The position numbers and the translations under genes are program-made. A model generated the notes under the pieces. It saw only the letters and a list, made by a program, of their open reading frames with translations. It was not told the DNA's origin and searched no databases. Positions 1-10,541 of a stretch of DNA of 64,000 nt are shown piece by piece. The stretch is from an uncultured Lachnospiraceae bacterium (GTDB lineage: Bacteria > Bacillota > Clostridia > Lachnospirales > Lachnospiraceae). How positions within the stretch are numbered: position 1 is the first letter of the stretch; every line of letters starts with the position of its first letter. The stretch lies in assembly GCA_902786515.1 (NCBI GenBank), contig CADADA010000003.1, forward strand, positions 1 through 64,000. The letters run 5' to 3'.

Positions 1-123
1 TTATTGTCAAGTGTTTTTTGATAAAAAAGTGGGGGATTTTATAAAAAAAGGAATCTGGAAGTCTTATAGAATGGGACTTAGAGATTCCGAGAGATTATAG
101 TATATTATGGGAGGAAAAGGAAT

Positions 124-2583
124 ATGTTTGATACAGTGAAATTGAATATATTGATTCCATTGGAATATAGATGTGAGAGTATATGTAAAGATATATGCAA
201 TGTTCAGAAGAATATAGCTGAAGAATGTGAGAAATCAACAGAAAATTATAAGTTTTCTGTTGAATGGTTTAAGAAGTGCTTTAGAAATAAAAAAATTGAA
301 AGTAATTATCAGAATGCGAATTCAGCTTTATTAATTGATGATAACTATAAAATAAGCAGAGTAGAACTGAATTCAGAAATAAGGAATTCAATTGGTCTTT
401 ATCAAAATGAAAATATTTTATATGGTCTATGTGGAAGTGATATAAAATTTACTATAGGAAAAATAAGGATTTTATTTACTAAAAGTCAGATAGCATTTTT
501 GCATCTACAACTTATTTCAGAAGATTTGGATGAAAACAGTTCTCGTAAATTTATCTATTCATTTAGTAAAATAAATAGTGGACATCCATTAATTACATAT
601 CAAAAAAAAATGTCAATTAATGAGGTTAAAGAAGTAAAAAAATCATTCAAAGAAATTATAATGAACATTATTAATATTCAATCATATATACCTATGTCCT
701 TGTATGAAAACATAATAGCTCCGTATTTCCAAATATGTATCATTGGAACATGTGACAATGAGAATAAACTTAATTTTTTTGATTCTGTACAGGCATTGTC
801 GAATAGACAGAGTTCAAGGGAGCTAGAAGAAAGAAAGCGATATATTGGCAAAGAAGAATATGTTTCTAGATTCGTAGGTGACAGATGCATATGTATATTT
901 GGAGATACAGAAAAGTGTGGACAAAGTAATCTACAATTTATTACTGATATAAAAAATGGGTTAGTGAAATCAGCTACGGAAAACTATACAACAGTATATG
1001 CTTTTCTTATTTCTTTATATTTATTAGTTATGAAAGTCGACTTAAGTATTCAAAGTGTTAATTATTTGTTAAATGCACCTTCTCGTTTGTCAGATGAAGA
1101 AAATATAAGAGATTTTTTTAATAACTGTATAATGCAAAATGGATGGAAACTTACTGAGAAAATTAATCTGATAAAAGAAGAATTACAAATTAATCAGAAT
1201 ACAGATATTCATAAAGAAATATTGGAATTAAAAAGAATACACGAAAAAAATACTAATAAGGTTATTTGGGAAGAAAAAAAGAACAGTTACCAGGTGATGG
1301 AATTACATACCGAAGTCAAGAATATATCAGGTCAGATTGAAAAATTAGATAGTAAAGTAAGCTTTTTAGTTGATTTTATAAAAAATGAATTAGCAGATTA
1401 TTTAAAGGAACAAAAGGAAAGATTTGTTAAGTCAATAGATGCTAGAAAAGATGCACGTGTTGGAGAATTTATAAAAAATACTTCATCATATATAGATGAT
1501 AAAATAATGCTAACAGGAGCTGAAATTGTCAATAGAGAAAGGGAGGGGCTTGCTATTTTGTTTGGAAATAGATGGGAGTATCTGTTACCGACTTCTCAAA
1601 CCTCGTTAGTTTCAGCAAGCGCGATGCTAAAGAGGTGTTCTGATATATGTGATATGGATTTTGATTTTTCTGGTATATGTATCTGCGCAACGGCAGCACT
1701 AGAGGCTGAATTAAAACGAATTTTCTTTGACGGATTAATTAATTATATGATATTAAAGTATGATGAACCAAATGAAGAAAACGGAGATAAAATATATGAA
1801 AACTGGCCAGATATACTGCTATCTATTCCGAAGCATAAATATGAAAAGGGTAATAATGGTGATATAAAAATAAAAACAGTATTTACTATGGGAAATTTAC
1901 CATATTTATTTGGTAATATTATGTTTTCGAATAATAGATATATTAGGTCAAAACAGTTAGAACAGTCTGATTTAGCACGCAAATGTATGTCCGAGTATTT
2001 ATCCACTGTTGTTTATGATAAATACAAAGAAAATCCAATTGATTGTTTTTATGCAAGTGAAAATAATGATGAAGGTATCTTTTGCAAAGAAGATTGCTTT
2101 GTATATAAATGTGAAAAAGTGCGTAGAGAGTTCAGGAACAAAGCAGCACATATTAATGTTATGACTGAAAAACAGGCAGTGGATTGTTATCAAAGTGTAG
2201 TTTCAAAACCAGATACGTACAAGTATAATGCTGAAGTTGTAGGTGTACTTATGGAATTGTTTGAGAAGGTTGATGGTGTAAAACTTAATTCTATATTACA
2301 GAATAATATATACATAGTAGAATCAACGAAGAATTATGTTAAGGTTGCTTCGGAAATGTATTCAGTAGGACAGGTCGTAGATATGACAAATATTGAAATA
2401 ACTTTCAATGGTGGACTGAGAGGAATAATATATGGGTCTGATATAGGTGTTTCATTATCTAAAAATCATGTAATAAAGAAGGGATTAATAGCAGAAGATT
2501 GTATTGGTAAAGTGGTGAAAGTAAAATTAATACGATGGGATGAAAACGCAAAAAAGTTTAATGCAGAGTGGATAGGTGTATAA
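124..2583 (+). CDS. Large HEPN-like domain protein, putative defence effector
   Basis: An 819-aa soluble protein that I do not recognise as a named family. A coiled-coil-like, Lys/Glu-rich stretch lies around residues 340-460. The region from about 520 to 690 looks like a HEPN domain: a helix with ALEAELKR and, at residues 671-676, RNKAAH, which fits the R-x4-H motif of HEPN RNases. The last 70 residues look like a small beta-barrel (S1/OB-like). A GGAGG site precedes the ATG. A CARF-like gene follows after about 110 bp, and CARF sensors commonly pair with HEPN effectors. An RNase role is therefore inferred from motif plus context; the HEPN call itself rests on one short motif. Confidence 0.5.
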   Translation: MFDTVKLNILIPLEYRCESICKDICNVQKNIAEECEKSTENYKFSVEWFKKCFRNKKIESNYQNANSALLIDDNYKISRVELNSEIRNSIGLYQNENILYGLCGSDIKFTIGKIRILFTKSQIAFLHLQLISEDLDENSSRKFIYSFSKINSGHPLITYQKKMSINEVKEVKKSFKEIIMNIINIQSYIPMSLYENIIAPYFQICIIGTCDNENKLNFFDSVQALSNRQSSRELEERKRYIGKEEYVSRFVGDRCICIFGDTEKCGQSNLQFITDIKNGLVKSATENYTTVYAFLISLYLLVMKVDLSIQSVNYLLNAPSRLSDEENIRDFFNNCIMQNGWKLTEKINLIKEELQINQNTDIHKEILELKRIHEKNTNKVIWEEKKNSYQVMELHTEVKNISGQIEKLDSKVSFLVDFIKNELADYLKEQKERFVKSIDARKDARVGEFIKNTSSYIDDKIMLTGAEIVNREREGLAILFGNRWEYLLPTSQTSLVSASAMLKRCSDICDMDFDFSGICICATAALEAELKRIFFDGLINYMILKYDEPNEENGDKIYENWPDILLSIPKHKYEKGNNGDIKIKTVFTMGNLPYLFGNIMFSNNRYIRSKQLEQSDLARKCMSEYLSTVVYDKYKENPIDCFYASENNDEGIFCKEDCFVYKCEKVRREFRNKAAHINVMTEKQAVDCYQSVVSKPDTYKYNAEVVGVLMELFEKVDGVKLNSILQNNIYIVESTKNYVKVASEMYSVGQVVDMTNIEITFNGGLRGIIYGSDIGVSLSKNHVIKKGLIAEDCIGKVVKVKLIRWDENAKKFNAEWIGV

Positions 2584-2693
2584 TAGTGTTTCTAGACTTA
2601 ATTAAGAATAAGGTGTATAATTTAAGTAATAAACAAACTGGTTAGAGGTGTCGTACACTAAGAAAATAATATATAACTATGGAGGTAGTGAAA

Positions 2694-3314
2694 ATGAAGA
2701 AAACAATAATTTGCAGTTTGCCATTCAAACAAAATATTCAAAAGGTGTATTACGAAAAGAATAATATATCTTTTGAAGTAGCAGATCATCCTGTTAAATT
2801 TCCGATAAATTCGGTAATAGAAAAGAATGTGACAGATGGTGATGAGCTAAAAATTATTCTTTTAGTAAAACATGATAAAAACAATTATTATGAGGATAAT
2901 AAGCAAATGTTTTTTGATGAGTTGAAAGATTCCATCGGTTCAAGAAATATTGATATTAATACTGAAGAATTGTATACTGAATTTTCCGAGGACAGAGAAG
3001 TTCATGAGAAGTTGCTTGGTGATATTATTGATAAAATTGATGATAACAGTAATATAATTGCTGATATTACCTATGGTCCTAAGGATGTACCTATCTTAAT
3101 TTTTACGGCTTTAAATTTTTGTGAGAAACATTTGGGCTGTAATATTGAGGGAATTGTATATGGTCTGGCACAATTTGGAGACAATAGTATTATAACAGAA
3201 GGAAAAATGTGTGATATGAGTTCCTTGTTCTTTCTAAATTCATTGGCAGACACAGTAGAGTGCAGAGATTCGGAGAAGTCAAGGCAGTTATTAAAAACAC
3301 TTCTTTCATTATAG
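2694..3314 (+). CDS. CARF-like nucleotide-sensing protein
   Basis: A protein of about 206 aa. The start is the ATG at 2694, because the upstream in-frame ATG (2679) is part of the GGAGG ribosome site. The stretch at residues 124-158, DITYGPKDVPILIFTALNF followed by an IEGIVYGL strand, resembles the DIThGFRslP...v.giyYG core of CARF domains in Csx1/Csx2/TM1812-type proteins, which bind cyclic oligoadenylates. No effector domain is attached, so this would be a stand-alone sensor acting on neighbours: the HEPN-like protein upstream or the sigma-like protein 14 bp downstream. No cas genes, CRISPR array or cyclase are visible in the window. The fold is inferred from motif similarity only. Confidence 0.5.
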   Translation: MKKTIICSLPFKQNIQKVYYEKNNISFEVADHPVKFPINSVIEKNVTDGDELKIILLVKHDKNNYYEDNKQMFFDELKDSIGSRNIDINTEELYTEFSEDREVHEKLLGDIIDKIDDNSNIIADITYGPKDVPILIFTALNFCEKHLGCNIEGIVYGLAQFGDNSIITEGKMCDMSSLFFLNSLADTVECRDSEKSRQLLKTLLSL

Positions 3315-3328
3315 GGAGGTGTTTGCTC

Positions 3329-4306
3329 ATGATAGAAAAAATTGATATTAAGACAGAATACACAAAAAAAGAAAAATTAAAAAACGAAATATATTACTGG
3401 CTTGAAATACTTGAACAAAAGTTTGCGATTGACAAGGAACGTGAACCATTAAAACATCGTAAAGAGTCTATGAAATTAGTGGAAAATTTGTATTTGTATG
3501 TTTTAGAAGTTTATAAGTATAACAGAACCTTGTTACATGAAGGAAATTATGAAGAATATGGCTATGAAATTGTCAAAACAGGTCTTAGTTGTATAAAGAA
3601 TTATAAAAAAGATAATGAAAAAAGAGCTAGTTTTCTTACATATTTTTTAGATTCATGGGAGAAAGAGTGTAGAAAATCAAATTTTGATAATACCATTGCG
3701 ACTGAAAAAGGATTTAGTATTTCTTCACGACAAAAGAGATATGTATTAAGTTTAAAGAAGTTATTGAACAGTAAAGGCGAGTGCTTGTCTATGACATTGC
3801 ATTCGGATATGGTTGCCGAACATTTAGGGATACCCACAGAAACAGCAAGAGATATTATTAAATATTGTAATTTATCAAATTCTTCAGTATTAGTTGACGA
3901 ATCAGGCAAGGAGGTAAATGCTATTGAACTTGTACCTGATAAATCAATTAGTATTGAAAATATTATTATTGAACATGATAAATGGGATGAGTTAATGGAT
4001 GGAATTGATAAAGCTATAGGAAAATTCGCACAGACACCAAAACCTTATGCTTTAGATGTGTTATCCTGTGATATAGCAAGTGTGCTAATTGATATGAATG
4101 AAGAATACTCATATGACTATGAGTTTGTCAATAAGGAGTTGGTTAAGGAAATAATAACTCATGATACTATTCCGAAGGGAAAAGATATTGCAGCCAGTTA
4201 TGACATATCGCCACAAGCTTTATCTATGGCATATTCAAGATTAGTTAAAAAGATACAACAAGCTATAAGTCATAAATATATGAATGAAGCTCAAATTCAA
4301 AGGTAG
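3329..4306 (+). CDS. RNA polymerase sigma-70-like factor
   Basis: A 325-aa protein. The start is the ATG at 3329 after GGGAGGTG; a GTG at 3260 would overlap the CARF-like gene without a ribosome site. Residues about 70-115 look like sigma region 2, about 130-200 like region 3 (helix-turn-helix with MVAEHLGIPTETARDII), and about 270-315 like region 4 (KGKDIAASYDISPQALSMAYSRLVKKI). It is co-transcribed with the CARF-like gene, which suggests signal-dependent transcription. Its last 118 codons and the next 6 bp recur almost identically at 10873-11236. Its own terminator seems to have been displaced by the inserted DNA that begins about 4313. Confidence 0.55.
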   Translation: MIEKIDIKTEYTKKEKLKNEIYYWLEILEQKFAIDKEREPLKHRKESMKLVENLYLYVLEVYKYNRTLLHEGNYEEYGYEIVKTGLSCIKNYKKDNEKRASFLTYFLDSWEKECRKSNFDNTIATEKGFSISSRQKRYVLSLKKLLNSKGECLSMTLHSDMVAEHLGIPTETARDIIKYCNLSNSSVLVDESGKEVNAIELVPDKSISIENIIIEHDKWDELMDGIDKAIGKFAQTPKPYALDVLSCDIASVLIDMNEEYSYDYEFVNKELVKEIITHDTIPKGKDIAASYDISPQALSMAYSRLVKKIQQAISHKYMNEAQIQR

Positions 4307-4312
4307 TATATT
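3949..4312 (+). repeat. 364-bp direct repeat, copy 1 (3' end of sigma-like gene)
   Basis: This stretch matches 10873-11236 with no gaps and, by eye, eight substitutions. Seven of these are silent and one changes Pro to Thr. The match begins at TAGTATTG and ends just after the stop codon at TATATT. Together the copies bracket the IS-like transposase and the STAND gene. Confidence 0.9.
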
Positions 4313-4330
4313 TGACAACTTTTCAACTTA

Positions 4331-4446
4331 GTTACACTAAATTCATTTGAGTGTAACATAAAAGTTCAATAAACCGCAGAAATGCGGCGTTTTCGCTTTT
4401 TACATCGAAATATCTGATACAATTTTAGTGTAACGGTTACACTAAA
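4331..4446. promoter_or_regulatory. Two palindromes sharing GTTACACTAAA
   Basis: GTTACACT at 4331-4338 is mirrored by AGTGTAAC at 4350-4357. A second, perfect 11-bp palindrome with one spacer base, TTTAGTGTAAC/GTTACACTAAA, lies at 4424-4434 and 4436-4446. It sits directly before the transposase ribosome site (GGAGGTG). They are likely terminal sites of the IS or an operator for transposase expression. Confidence 0.5.
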
Positions 4447-4459
4447 TGGAGGTGTTAAA

Positions 4460-6096
4460 TTGTATTTCGATTATGCAGTTGCAATACCCTTTGAAAAAGG
4501 GAAAAATATTACCAAGAAAAAAGGTAATGCTGTCTATGTTCTTTATCAACATGGGCAAGTATACAAGCCTGATAAAAAATATGCGATTCCTCAACGAACC
4601 ATTATTGGAAGGGTTAATCCTGATTCTCCAGATACCATGTATCCTAATGAACACTTTCAAGAGTTCTTTCCTACGGTCCTACTACCGGAGAAATTGCCTG
4701 AGGCTTATCGTAGCTGTGCCTTACGAATATGCTCATATGCTGTAATAAAAAAGGTTCTTGATGATTATGAAATCCCTCGGATGTTCATGAACTACTTCTA
4801 CAAAGAAAGTGGTCTCATCCTAGACCTTGTGGCATACATGATAGTTGACGAAGAAAATGCCGGCCGGTATTATCCTGATTTTGCATTTAATCATCCGCTC
4901 TTTTCCGAGAATATGCGAATCTATAGTGATTCAAAGGTAAGCCGCCTGCTTAAAAGTATCTCTAAGGAACAGATCAATGCATTCCTAAATGAATGGAATG
5001 ACAACCGTGACCATAAGCAGCGCATATATGTTTCCTATGATTCAACCAATAAGAACTGCCACGCCGGAGTCATTGACCTTATTGAGTATGGCAAACCCAA
5101 GGATTACCAATCTTTAATATTGCAATTGCTTACGATAAGAACAATCGTGTCCCCCTGTTTTATGAGGAATATCCTGGATCTATCACCGATGTGTCGCAGT
5201 TTAGATACATGGTTGATAAGGTTGAACAGTATAACTACAAGAATGTAGGATTTATCCTGGATCGCGGATATTTCAGCAAAGAAAACATTCAATACATGGA
5301 TGATAATAAACATCCATTTGTAATAATGGTTAAGGGGCAGAAGGAATTGATCTCTGCCCTTGTCCACGAACATCGTAACACCTTTGAGACGGACAGAAGC
5401 TGTGCCATTCGATCCTATCGAGTATATGGCAAATCCGTATTCTCAAAGCTTTATGAAGATGATAACTGTGAAAGGCAGTTTCATATATACTACAATCCAT
5501 CAAAGCAGGCTTCTGAACGCGAACAGTTTGAGCAGCAACTTGACAAAATCAAGATGTACCTTGACAAACACATAGGTGAAAACATAACTGTTCCTAATAC
5601 ATACAAGAAATACTTTACCCTTCGCTACAAGAAGGATGAAGTACTCTCTTATGAAGAAAAGGTTGATGTCATCCAATCAAAGCTCGAACTGTGAGGATAT
5701 TTCTGTATTATTACATCAGAAAGAATGACTGCGCAGGAAGCGTTGATTCACTATAAAGGACGTGATGTTTCAGAGAAGCTGTTTAGCGCTGACAAATCCT
5801 TTATAGGCTCAAAAAGCATGAGGGTTCAAACTGCTGAATCACTATCTGCCAAGATATTTATCGAGTTTATTGCTCTGATAGTAAGGAACAGAATCTACAA
5901 TCTTCTCAAGGAAACACTCCTGAGGATGGAAACTCGTCAGAACTATATGACGGTACCAGCTGCAATACATGAGCTCGAAAAAATTGAGATGGTTAAGCGC
6001 TTACGATATAAATGTCAGATGATTAAAGAAACGCTGCGTGTACTTCAAAGCTATAAAAAGGAAATAGAAGCAAATAATAAAACATCATTTTTGTAA
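4460..6096 (+). pseudogene. DDE transposase, IS1634-like, frameshifted and with an internal stop
   Basis: Three reading-frame pieces together make one transposase of about 545 aa. The first (TTG start at 4460 after GGAGGTG) runs to about codon 215. Around 5100-5108 one base appears to be missing, because the expected continuation (NIAIAYDKNN...) lies in another frame and runs to a TGA at 5692-5694. After that stop the same frame resumes with GYFCIITSERMTAQEAL and ends at 6096. DDE-type landmarks are visible, including the GFILDRGYFSKENI stretch and the C-terminal KIFIEFIALIVRNRIY helix of the IS1634/IS4 superfamily. The two lesions make the gene inactive as it stands. Confidence 0.8.
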
Positions 6097-6120
6097 GCTA
6101 GTGGATAAGGAGGCCATATA

Positions 6121-9100
6121 ATGAAAGAAATAATCTGCCCTAAATGTGGATCATCCAGTGTATATAAAAGTAAAAAGTATAGCGCCTGGATCTGCGAAGA
6201 CTGTAGCAAAAAGTTTACAGAAACAATTGCCACGAACAAAAAGTGGAATGATGGTCTGGAAAGTGCTAATTATTGGGACAATGAGTTTATATTTGTCGCC
6301 CCTGTGTCTTTGGCTATTTCATATCAGAAATTAAAAGAATATGTGGCAGATGGAAACATCGGATGCACTCTGTTTTTAATCAGGGATGTATTTGAACTCA
6401 TGATTAAAATTCCGGTTACCATATTATTTAACGGCGTTCACGATCTTAAAGAAACACACGCTGATTTTGAGAAGGTTCTCACTTCAAATAAACAACTTGA
6501 AAAGCTCTATGATTATTCCATTCAAATGCTTTCAACAGGAAAGTGGTGGGAGTGCGTCCGATTGGCAGCAGCCATAAAAAATGAATTTTGGGAGAATTGG
6601 GCAGAAGATTATGCAGCACAAGCACTATTATTGAAAGATACATGTGCTTATCTTGGCAAGTTATATAAATTGATGTATTTCAGGATTCCAGGAAATCCTA
6701 AAACAAGTATGGTTACTTGGAGAAATAGAGTACTTGGACATAGTTGCCTTGCAGATAACATTCAGGAAAAATATTCTGAAATCCCCTATATTTTGGAAAT
6801 GTTTAAACAGGTTTGTGAATCAAGCGTACTTTTCTATTCGAGGACTTGTTTTTGTGATAGGAATAAGAAGCCTCTTTGGGGAACTAATGCAAATCCTTCT
6901 GAAACTGAAGTATTCATTCAATATAAATGTAATGAAGAGAAGCAAAATATAACACTCCTTATGCATGATTTTCTGGCGGGCTGTGATAATAGTCTTTCGT
7001 GTTTTGATGGCTTTGAAAAAGGAAAAGCGTATTTATTGTCTTATTCAAGCGGTGAAAGATACCGTGATTTCAAACTTTCTGAGTATCTATCCAAACATAG
7101 CGATAGCAGGATAAATAAGTTAATGGTATCCGAGTTATCATCAGAAAATGTTTTCTCTGATAACTTGGAATCCAAAGATATCGAAACATTAGAGGAATTG
7201 TTATCATCGAAGGACGATGTCATTGGTGTGAATTGCTTATATCAGTGGATCTTAGATGCTATTGCAGATAATGACAAAGGAATACTGCTTCTGTCTGCGG
7301 AGCGAGGGCTTGGTAAAAGCACTTTCTGTGCGACGATAGATCAGCTGGATCGCACTGGAGTACAAAAACTGGATGAGGACCTGCTAGAACAATGGTATGA
7401 ACTAGAGAGTGATACAGCGATTCGAGTTTGGCATTTCAATTCGGATTATAGAGGGAGAAAAGATATTTTTATTCCAGGCATACGTGATGCTATGCTCTCA
7501 TTGGAAAGCGGTACGACAATCGGAAGAGGTAGTAGAGGCAATATCTTAAAAGGCAAACTGGAAGTTCAATGGAACAGTCTGCTTACCTGTGATAAAAATC
7601 TTCGGAAGCTCCTTTTCGCAGAATGCTTGAATGATACTGTTTTGGAATATCGGGAACGTACTGATAAGAAGAAATTGCTCTTAGTACTGGACGGTATTGA
7701 TGAGGTGACAGATGTAAAGGAGCTATTCTCATTCCTTCCGGATGTAGATCATCTGGATGAAGGAGTGTACTTAATGCTGTCATGTAGAACAGCATCAGAA
7801 CTTGAGAATAAGCCTGAACTTCTAACTTTGATAGAGAACTTCCGATTTGCAAGTAGATTGCAATTTACAAGGAAATGCTTAGTTCGCGAAAACTCCGGAG
7901 TGGAAAACGTTTCTGAGAATGGTGATTACAATTTTGCGATAGCTGAATACATAAAAGGTATTCTTGCTGAGCAAGGGAAACGTATTTGTACAGATGACAT
8001 ATTAGATATAGCTGAAATGTTTGAGAATCGATTCTCTGCGGTGGCTGCATATAGAGAACTATGCAGGTTAAATCCGATTTTTATAGACTGTGTGGACGGA
8101 AACTTGTTTCAGATGTTTATTACACAGATCGAGCAAAATGCGCCGGTTTCATATCTGCAGAGAGTGAAAGCGATATTGAATACGCTTCTCTGGGCCGACG
8201 AACCGCTGACCATTCAGGAACTGGCATATCTTTCCGGTGAAAGATATGTGTCTTATAGAATGCTAGGTATATTAAATGACTTGCGTGCATTTGTTAGGGT
8301 TTCGAGAAGTAGCCATGGAAACAGATACGAAATTGCGCATTCTCAGTGGAAGGATGCAATAAGAATATGGATACCGTATGGAGATGTGTATTTTCGTCAG
8401 CGCTGCAGCAGGCTGTTGGAAGAATTGGAGCAGTCATTCACTGAAGATAATATAATTGATCTGTTAGATGATAATTATGCTGGTGAACGTTGGGTTTTCA
8501 CGCGCATGTTAAACATCTATTCAAAAAATAAGTATGATTTAATGGAAAACTGGTGGGAGTCTATATGTATCGGCGCTTTTGAGACTATATTTGATACACT
8601 AATCACATTTGTTGATTTGCATGAAGATATTCAGCTATTAACGTCAACTAGGTTTATTGACATATTGAAAGGTATATCATTTGATTATCGAAAAGCGTTA
8701 TCAGATTTTTCTTACGATCCAGAGGGAGTGAGAGGATACAAGTACTATAATAAGAAGAGTAACGAATATGATTTGCTAGAGAAATTGGTGGCTTTTTTGA
8801 GTCGTATTTCGAAGTTAATCATTGACGATTATACTGATTTGGATGGTGATCCAAGTTGTAATCCTGCATTACCGGTTGCAGCAGAATGGCGATTTCACGC
8901 CGGAGAGATTTTAGTGGATTACTCTGTTTTGCGAGGAGAAAATAGTTCATCGAGATCAAAACTGCGAAAGAGAGCACTGGAATTATATGCTCCTTCCATA
9001 GAAACTGCACATTGGTTTGGATTTAATCATGAGGATAATGTTCTTATTGAAGCCTCAATGCGTATGGGGGATATACATATACAAAACAAAGAATACGAAT

Positions 9101-10329
9101 ATGCCTATATGCTTTACGAAAGGGTTATAACCCTTTTGGAAATGAAAAAGAAACTAGCTGTAGATATGCGAATGAAGCTTGCAAAAGCATATATGGAGAT
9201 AGGACGTGTTATTCCATATATTGATGAAAATAATCCCCCAGCATATTACTTGGGAAAGATGACGCCACTCGAATGTTATAATAAAGCATGTGATATGATA
9301 CGGTGTCTTCTGAAGGAAGATTGTAATAATTACGCTTTTTGGAAACTATATAAATCTGTTACATACAGAATCGGAAAGGTTTATTCAAAGGAGCATTTAT
9401 GGGAGGAAACGCTATACTGGTTTACGGAACATCTTGCAAGTATTGAAAAGCTGAATTCCGTAGATAAATATGAGGAGTATACTGCCCATATCTCAGTTGG
9501 AGATACGCATATAGCCATGCATGATGCAGAGCAAGCCGTGATACATTATCTGAATGCTTACCGAATCTGCTGTGATTATAATTTGGATCGTTTTGAAGTT
9601 TTGCAAAAGTTGATTTCATTCCCCACTACTCTTGTGGAAAATAGAAATGCGCTGGAAAAGGAATATGATTCAGTAGTAAAGACGCGAAAAGAATACGGTG
9701 ATGCATATCAGGAAGTTCTTGAAATTTTAAAACATACGGAACCAGACGCAGTGGCGAAAATTCCAAAAGGAAAACTGAAGCTGTTTCATGAACGTCAAAA
9801 TAAGGATCATGGATTTAGAGCAGATCCTACGAAAACACTTGACGAACAGGGGGTAATGAAACTAACTAAAGCAATTCTGGCAATAATTTTTAGAGATTAC
9901 TGGGCATCTGACAAACAAAGAGAAACGATAGAACAACATCAGGATAGGGATCGTATGGAAAATCGTGTAAAGCTTATGGAAGAGGTTATTGACCAGATTT
10001 CTATGGTTAGTAGCAGTAATAAAGCTATTACAAAGATTTCATCACGGGCTTATTGCGAAGTGTTTTGGTTATTAGAGCACCTTCCATTAAGTATTACCGG
10101 GAAGATGCCAGTTGATATCTTGCTGGATATTAAAACAAAGAGAGATAGAAGTTATGTAGTACAGTTCAGTCCTGCTGGAGATAATAAATATTTAGAAGAT
10201 ACATTATACTATATGAGATCATTGCTTGATATGTATGTGCCAGATGCGGAACCACTACTTGTTGATTACAGAAAGAACGTTCCTAGTGACTTTGATTTAA
10301 ACCGTATATTTGATGATGATTTTGAATAA
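6121..10329 (+). CDS. STAND-type P-loop NTPase with N-terminal zinc ribbon and C-terminal helical repeats
   Basis: A 1,402-aa protein. Residues 6-28 form a zinc ribbon (C6-x2-C9, C25-x2-C28). About 60-340 is an unrecognised, mostly helical region that could be the effector. A NACHT/STAND-like ATPase follows: the Walker A is AERGLGKST (393-401) and the Walker B is LVLDGIDE (521-528). A winged-helix-like region lies about 680-750, and long TPR-like helical repeats about 1,000-1,200 could be the sensor. This plan fits Avs-like or other NLR-like antiphage ATPases. A strong ribosome site (AAGGAGG) precedes the ATG. It appears less AT-rich than the flanking genes, which suggests separate acquisition. 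The family is secure; the trigger and output are unknown. Confidence 0.75.
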   Translation: MKEIICPKCGSSSVYKSKKYSAWICEDCSKKFTETIATNKKWNDGLESANYWDNEFIFVAPVSLAISYQKLKEYVADGNIGCTLFLIRDVFELMIKIPVTILFNGVHDLKETHADFEKVLTSNKQLEKLYDYSIQMLSTGKWWECVRLAAAIKNEFWENWAEDYAAQALLLKDTCAYLGKLYKLMYFRIPGNPKTSMVTWRNRVLGHSCLADNIQEKYSEIPYILEMFKQVCESSVLFYSRTCFCDRNKKPLWGTNANPSETEVFIQYKCNEEKQNITLLMHDFLAGCDNSLSCFDGFEKGKAYLLSYSSGERYRDFKLSEYLSKHSDSRINKLMVSELSSENVFSDNLESKDIETLEELLSSKDDVIGVNCLYQWILDAIADNDKGILLLSAERGLGKSTFCATIDQLDRTGVQKLDEDLLEQWYELESDTAIRVWHFNSDYRGRKDIFIPGIRDAMLSLESGTTIGRGSRGNILKGKLEVQWNSLLTCDKNLRKLLFAECLNDTVLEYRERTDKKKLLLVLDGIDEVTDVKELFSFLPDVDHLDEGVYLMLSCRTASELENKPELLTLIENFRFASRLQFTRKCLVRENSGVENVSENGDYNFAIAEYIKGILAEQGKRICTDDILDIAEMFENRFSAVAAYRELCRLNPIFIDCVDGNLFQMFITQIEQNAPVSYLQRVKAILNTLLWADEPLTIQELAYLSGERYVSYRMLGILNDLRAFVRVSRSSHGNRYEIAHSQWKDAIRIWIPYGDVYFRQRCSRLLEELEQSFTEDNIIDLLDDNYAGERWVFTRMLNIYSKNKYDLMENWWESICIGAFETIFDTLITFVDLHEDIQLLTSTRFIDILKGISFDYRKALSDFSYDPEGVRGYKYYNKKSNEYDLLEKLVAFLSRISKLIIDDYTDLDGDPSCNPALPVAAEWRFHAGEILVDYSVLRGENSSSRSKLRKRALELYAPSIETAHWFGFNHEDNVLIEASMRMGDIHIQNKEYEYAYMLYERVITLLEMKKKLAVDMRMKLAKAYMEIGRVIPYIDENNPPAYYLGKMTPLECYNKACDMIRCLLKEDCNNYAFWKLYKSVTYRIGKVYSKEHLWEETLYWFTEHLASIEKLNSVDKYEEYTAHISVGDTHIAMHDAEQAVIHYLNAYRICCDYNLDRFEVLQKLISFPTTLVENRNALEKEYDSVVKTRKEYGDAYQEVLEILKHTEPDAVAKIPKGKLKLFHERQNKDHGFRADPTKTLDEQGVMKLTKAILAIIFRDYWASDKQRETIEQHQDRDRMENRVKLMEEVIDQISMVSSSNKAITKISSRAYCEVFWLLEHLPLSITGKMPVDILLDIKTKRDRSYVVQFSPAGDNKYLEDTLYYMRSLLDMYVPDAEPLLVDYRKNVPSDFDLNRIFDDDFE

Positions 10330-10441
10330 CTTGAAAAGGATGATGCGTTGCGCTGATATAGTTCTTCGATGGGTAACAGATCATTTTCAACCTTGCCAAT
10401 TGTTGAATGTGGCATTCTGATTTTATATGATTTTAAAAGGA

Positions 10442-10474
10442 GTTTACGACAAAAATCGTAGACTTCTTTTTTTG
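10442..10474 (+). terminator. Intrinsic terminator after STAND gene
   Basis: GTTTACGA (10442-10449) pairs with TCGTAGAC (10456-10463), allowing one G-T wobble, around a CAAAAA loop. A T-rich run follows. Confidence 0.7.
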
Positions 10475-10541
10475 TACCTTTTTTCCGATACGATACTGAG
10501 GATGTTTTGAGATTTTTGTATTCTATACCTGTACTTCAGAG

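Larger units (their letters stand above)
4313..6110 (+). mobile_element. Decayed IS1634/IS4-like insertion sequence
   Basis: The element begins just after the first 364-bp repeat copy and includes palindromic leader sequences and a broken DDE transposase gene. The right end is not resolved: only 24 bp separate the transposase stop from the STAND gene start, and I could not find a matching terminal inverted repeat there. The right end may be lost, or the STAND gene may travel with the element. Confidence 0.55.

Noticed and set aside
2694-3314. Type III CRISPR locus based on the CARF-like gene
   Set aside because: No Cas10, Cmr/Csm genes, Cas1/2 or repeat array is present within the window.
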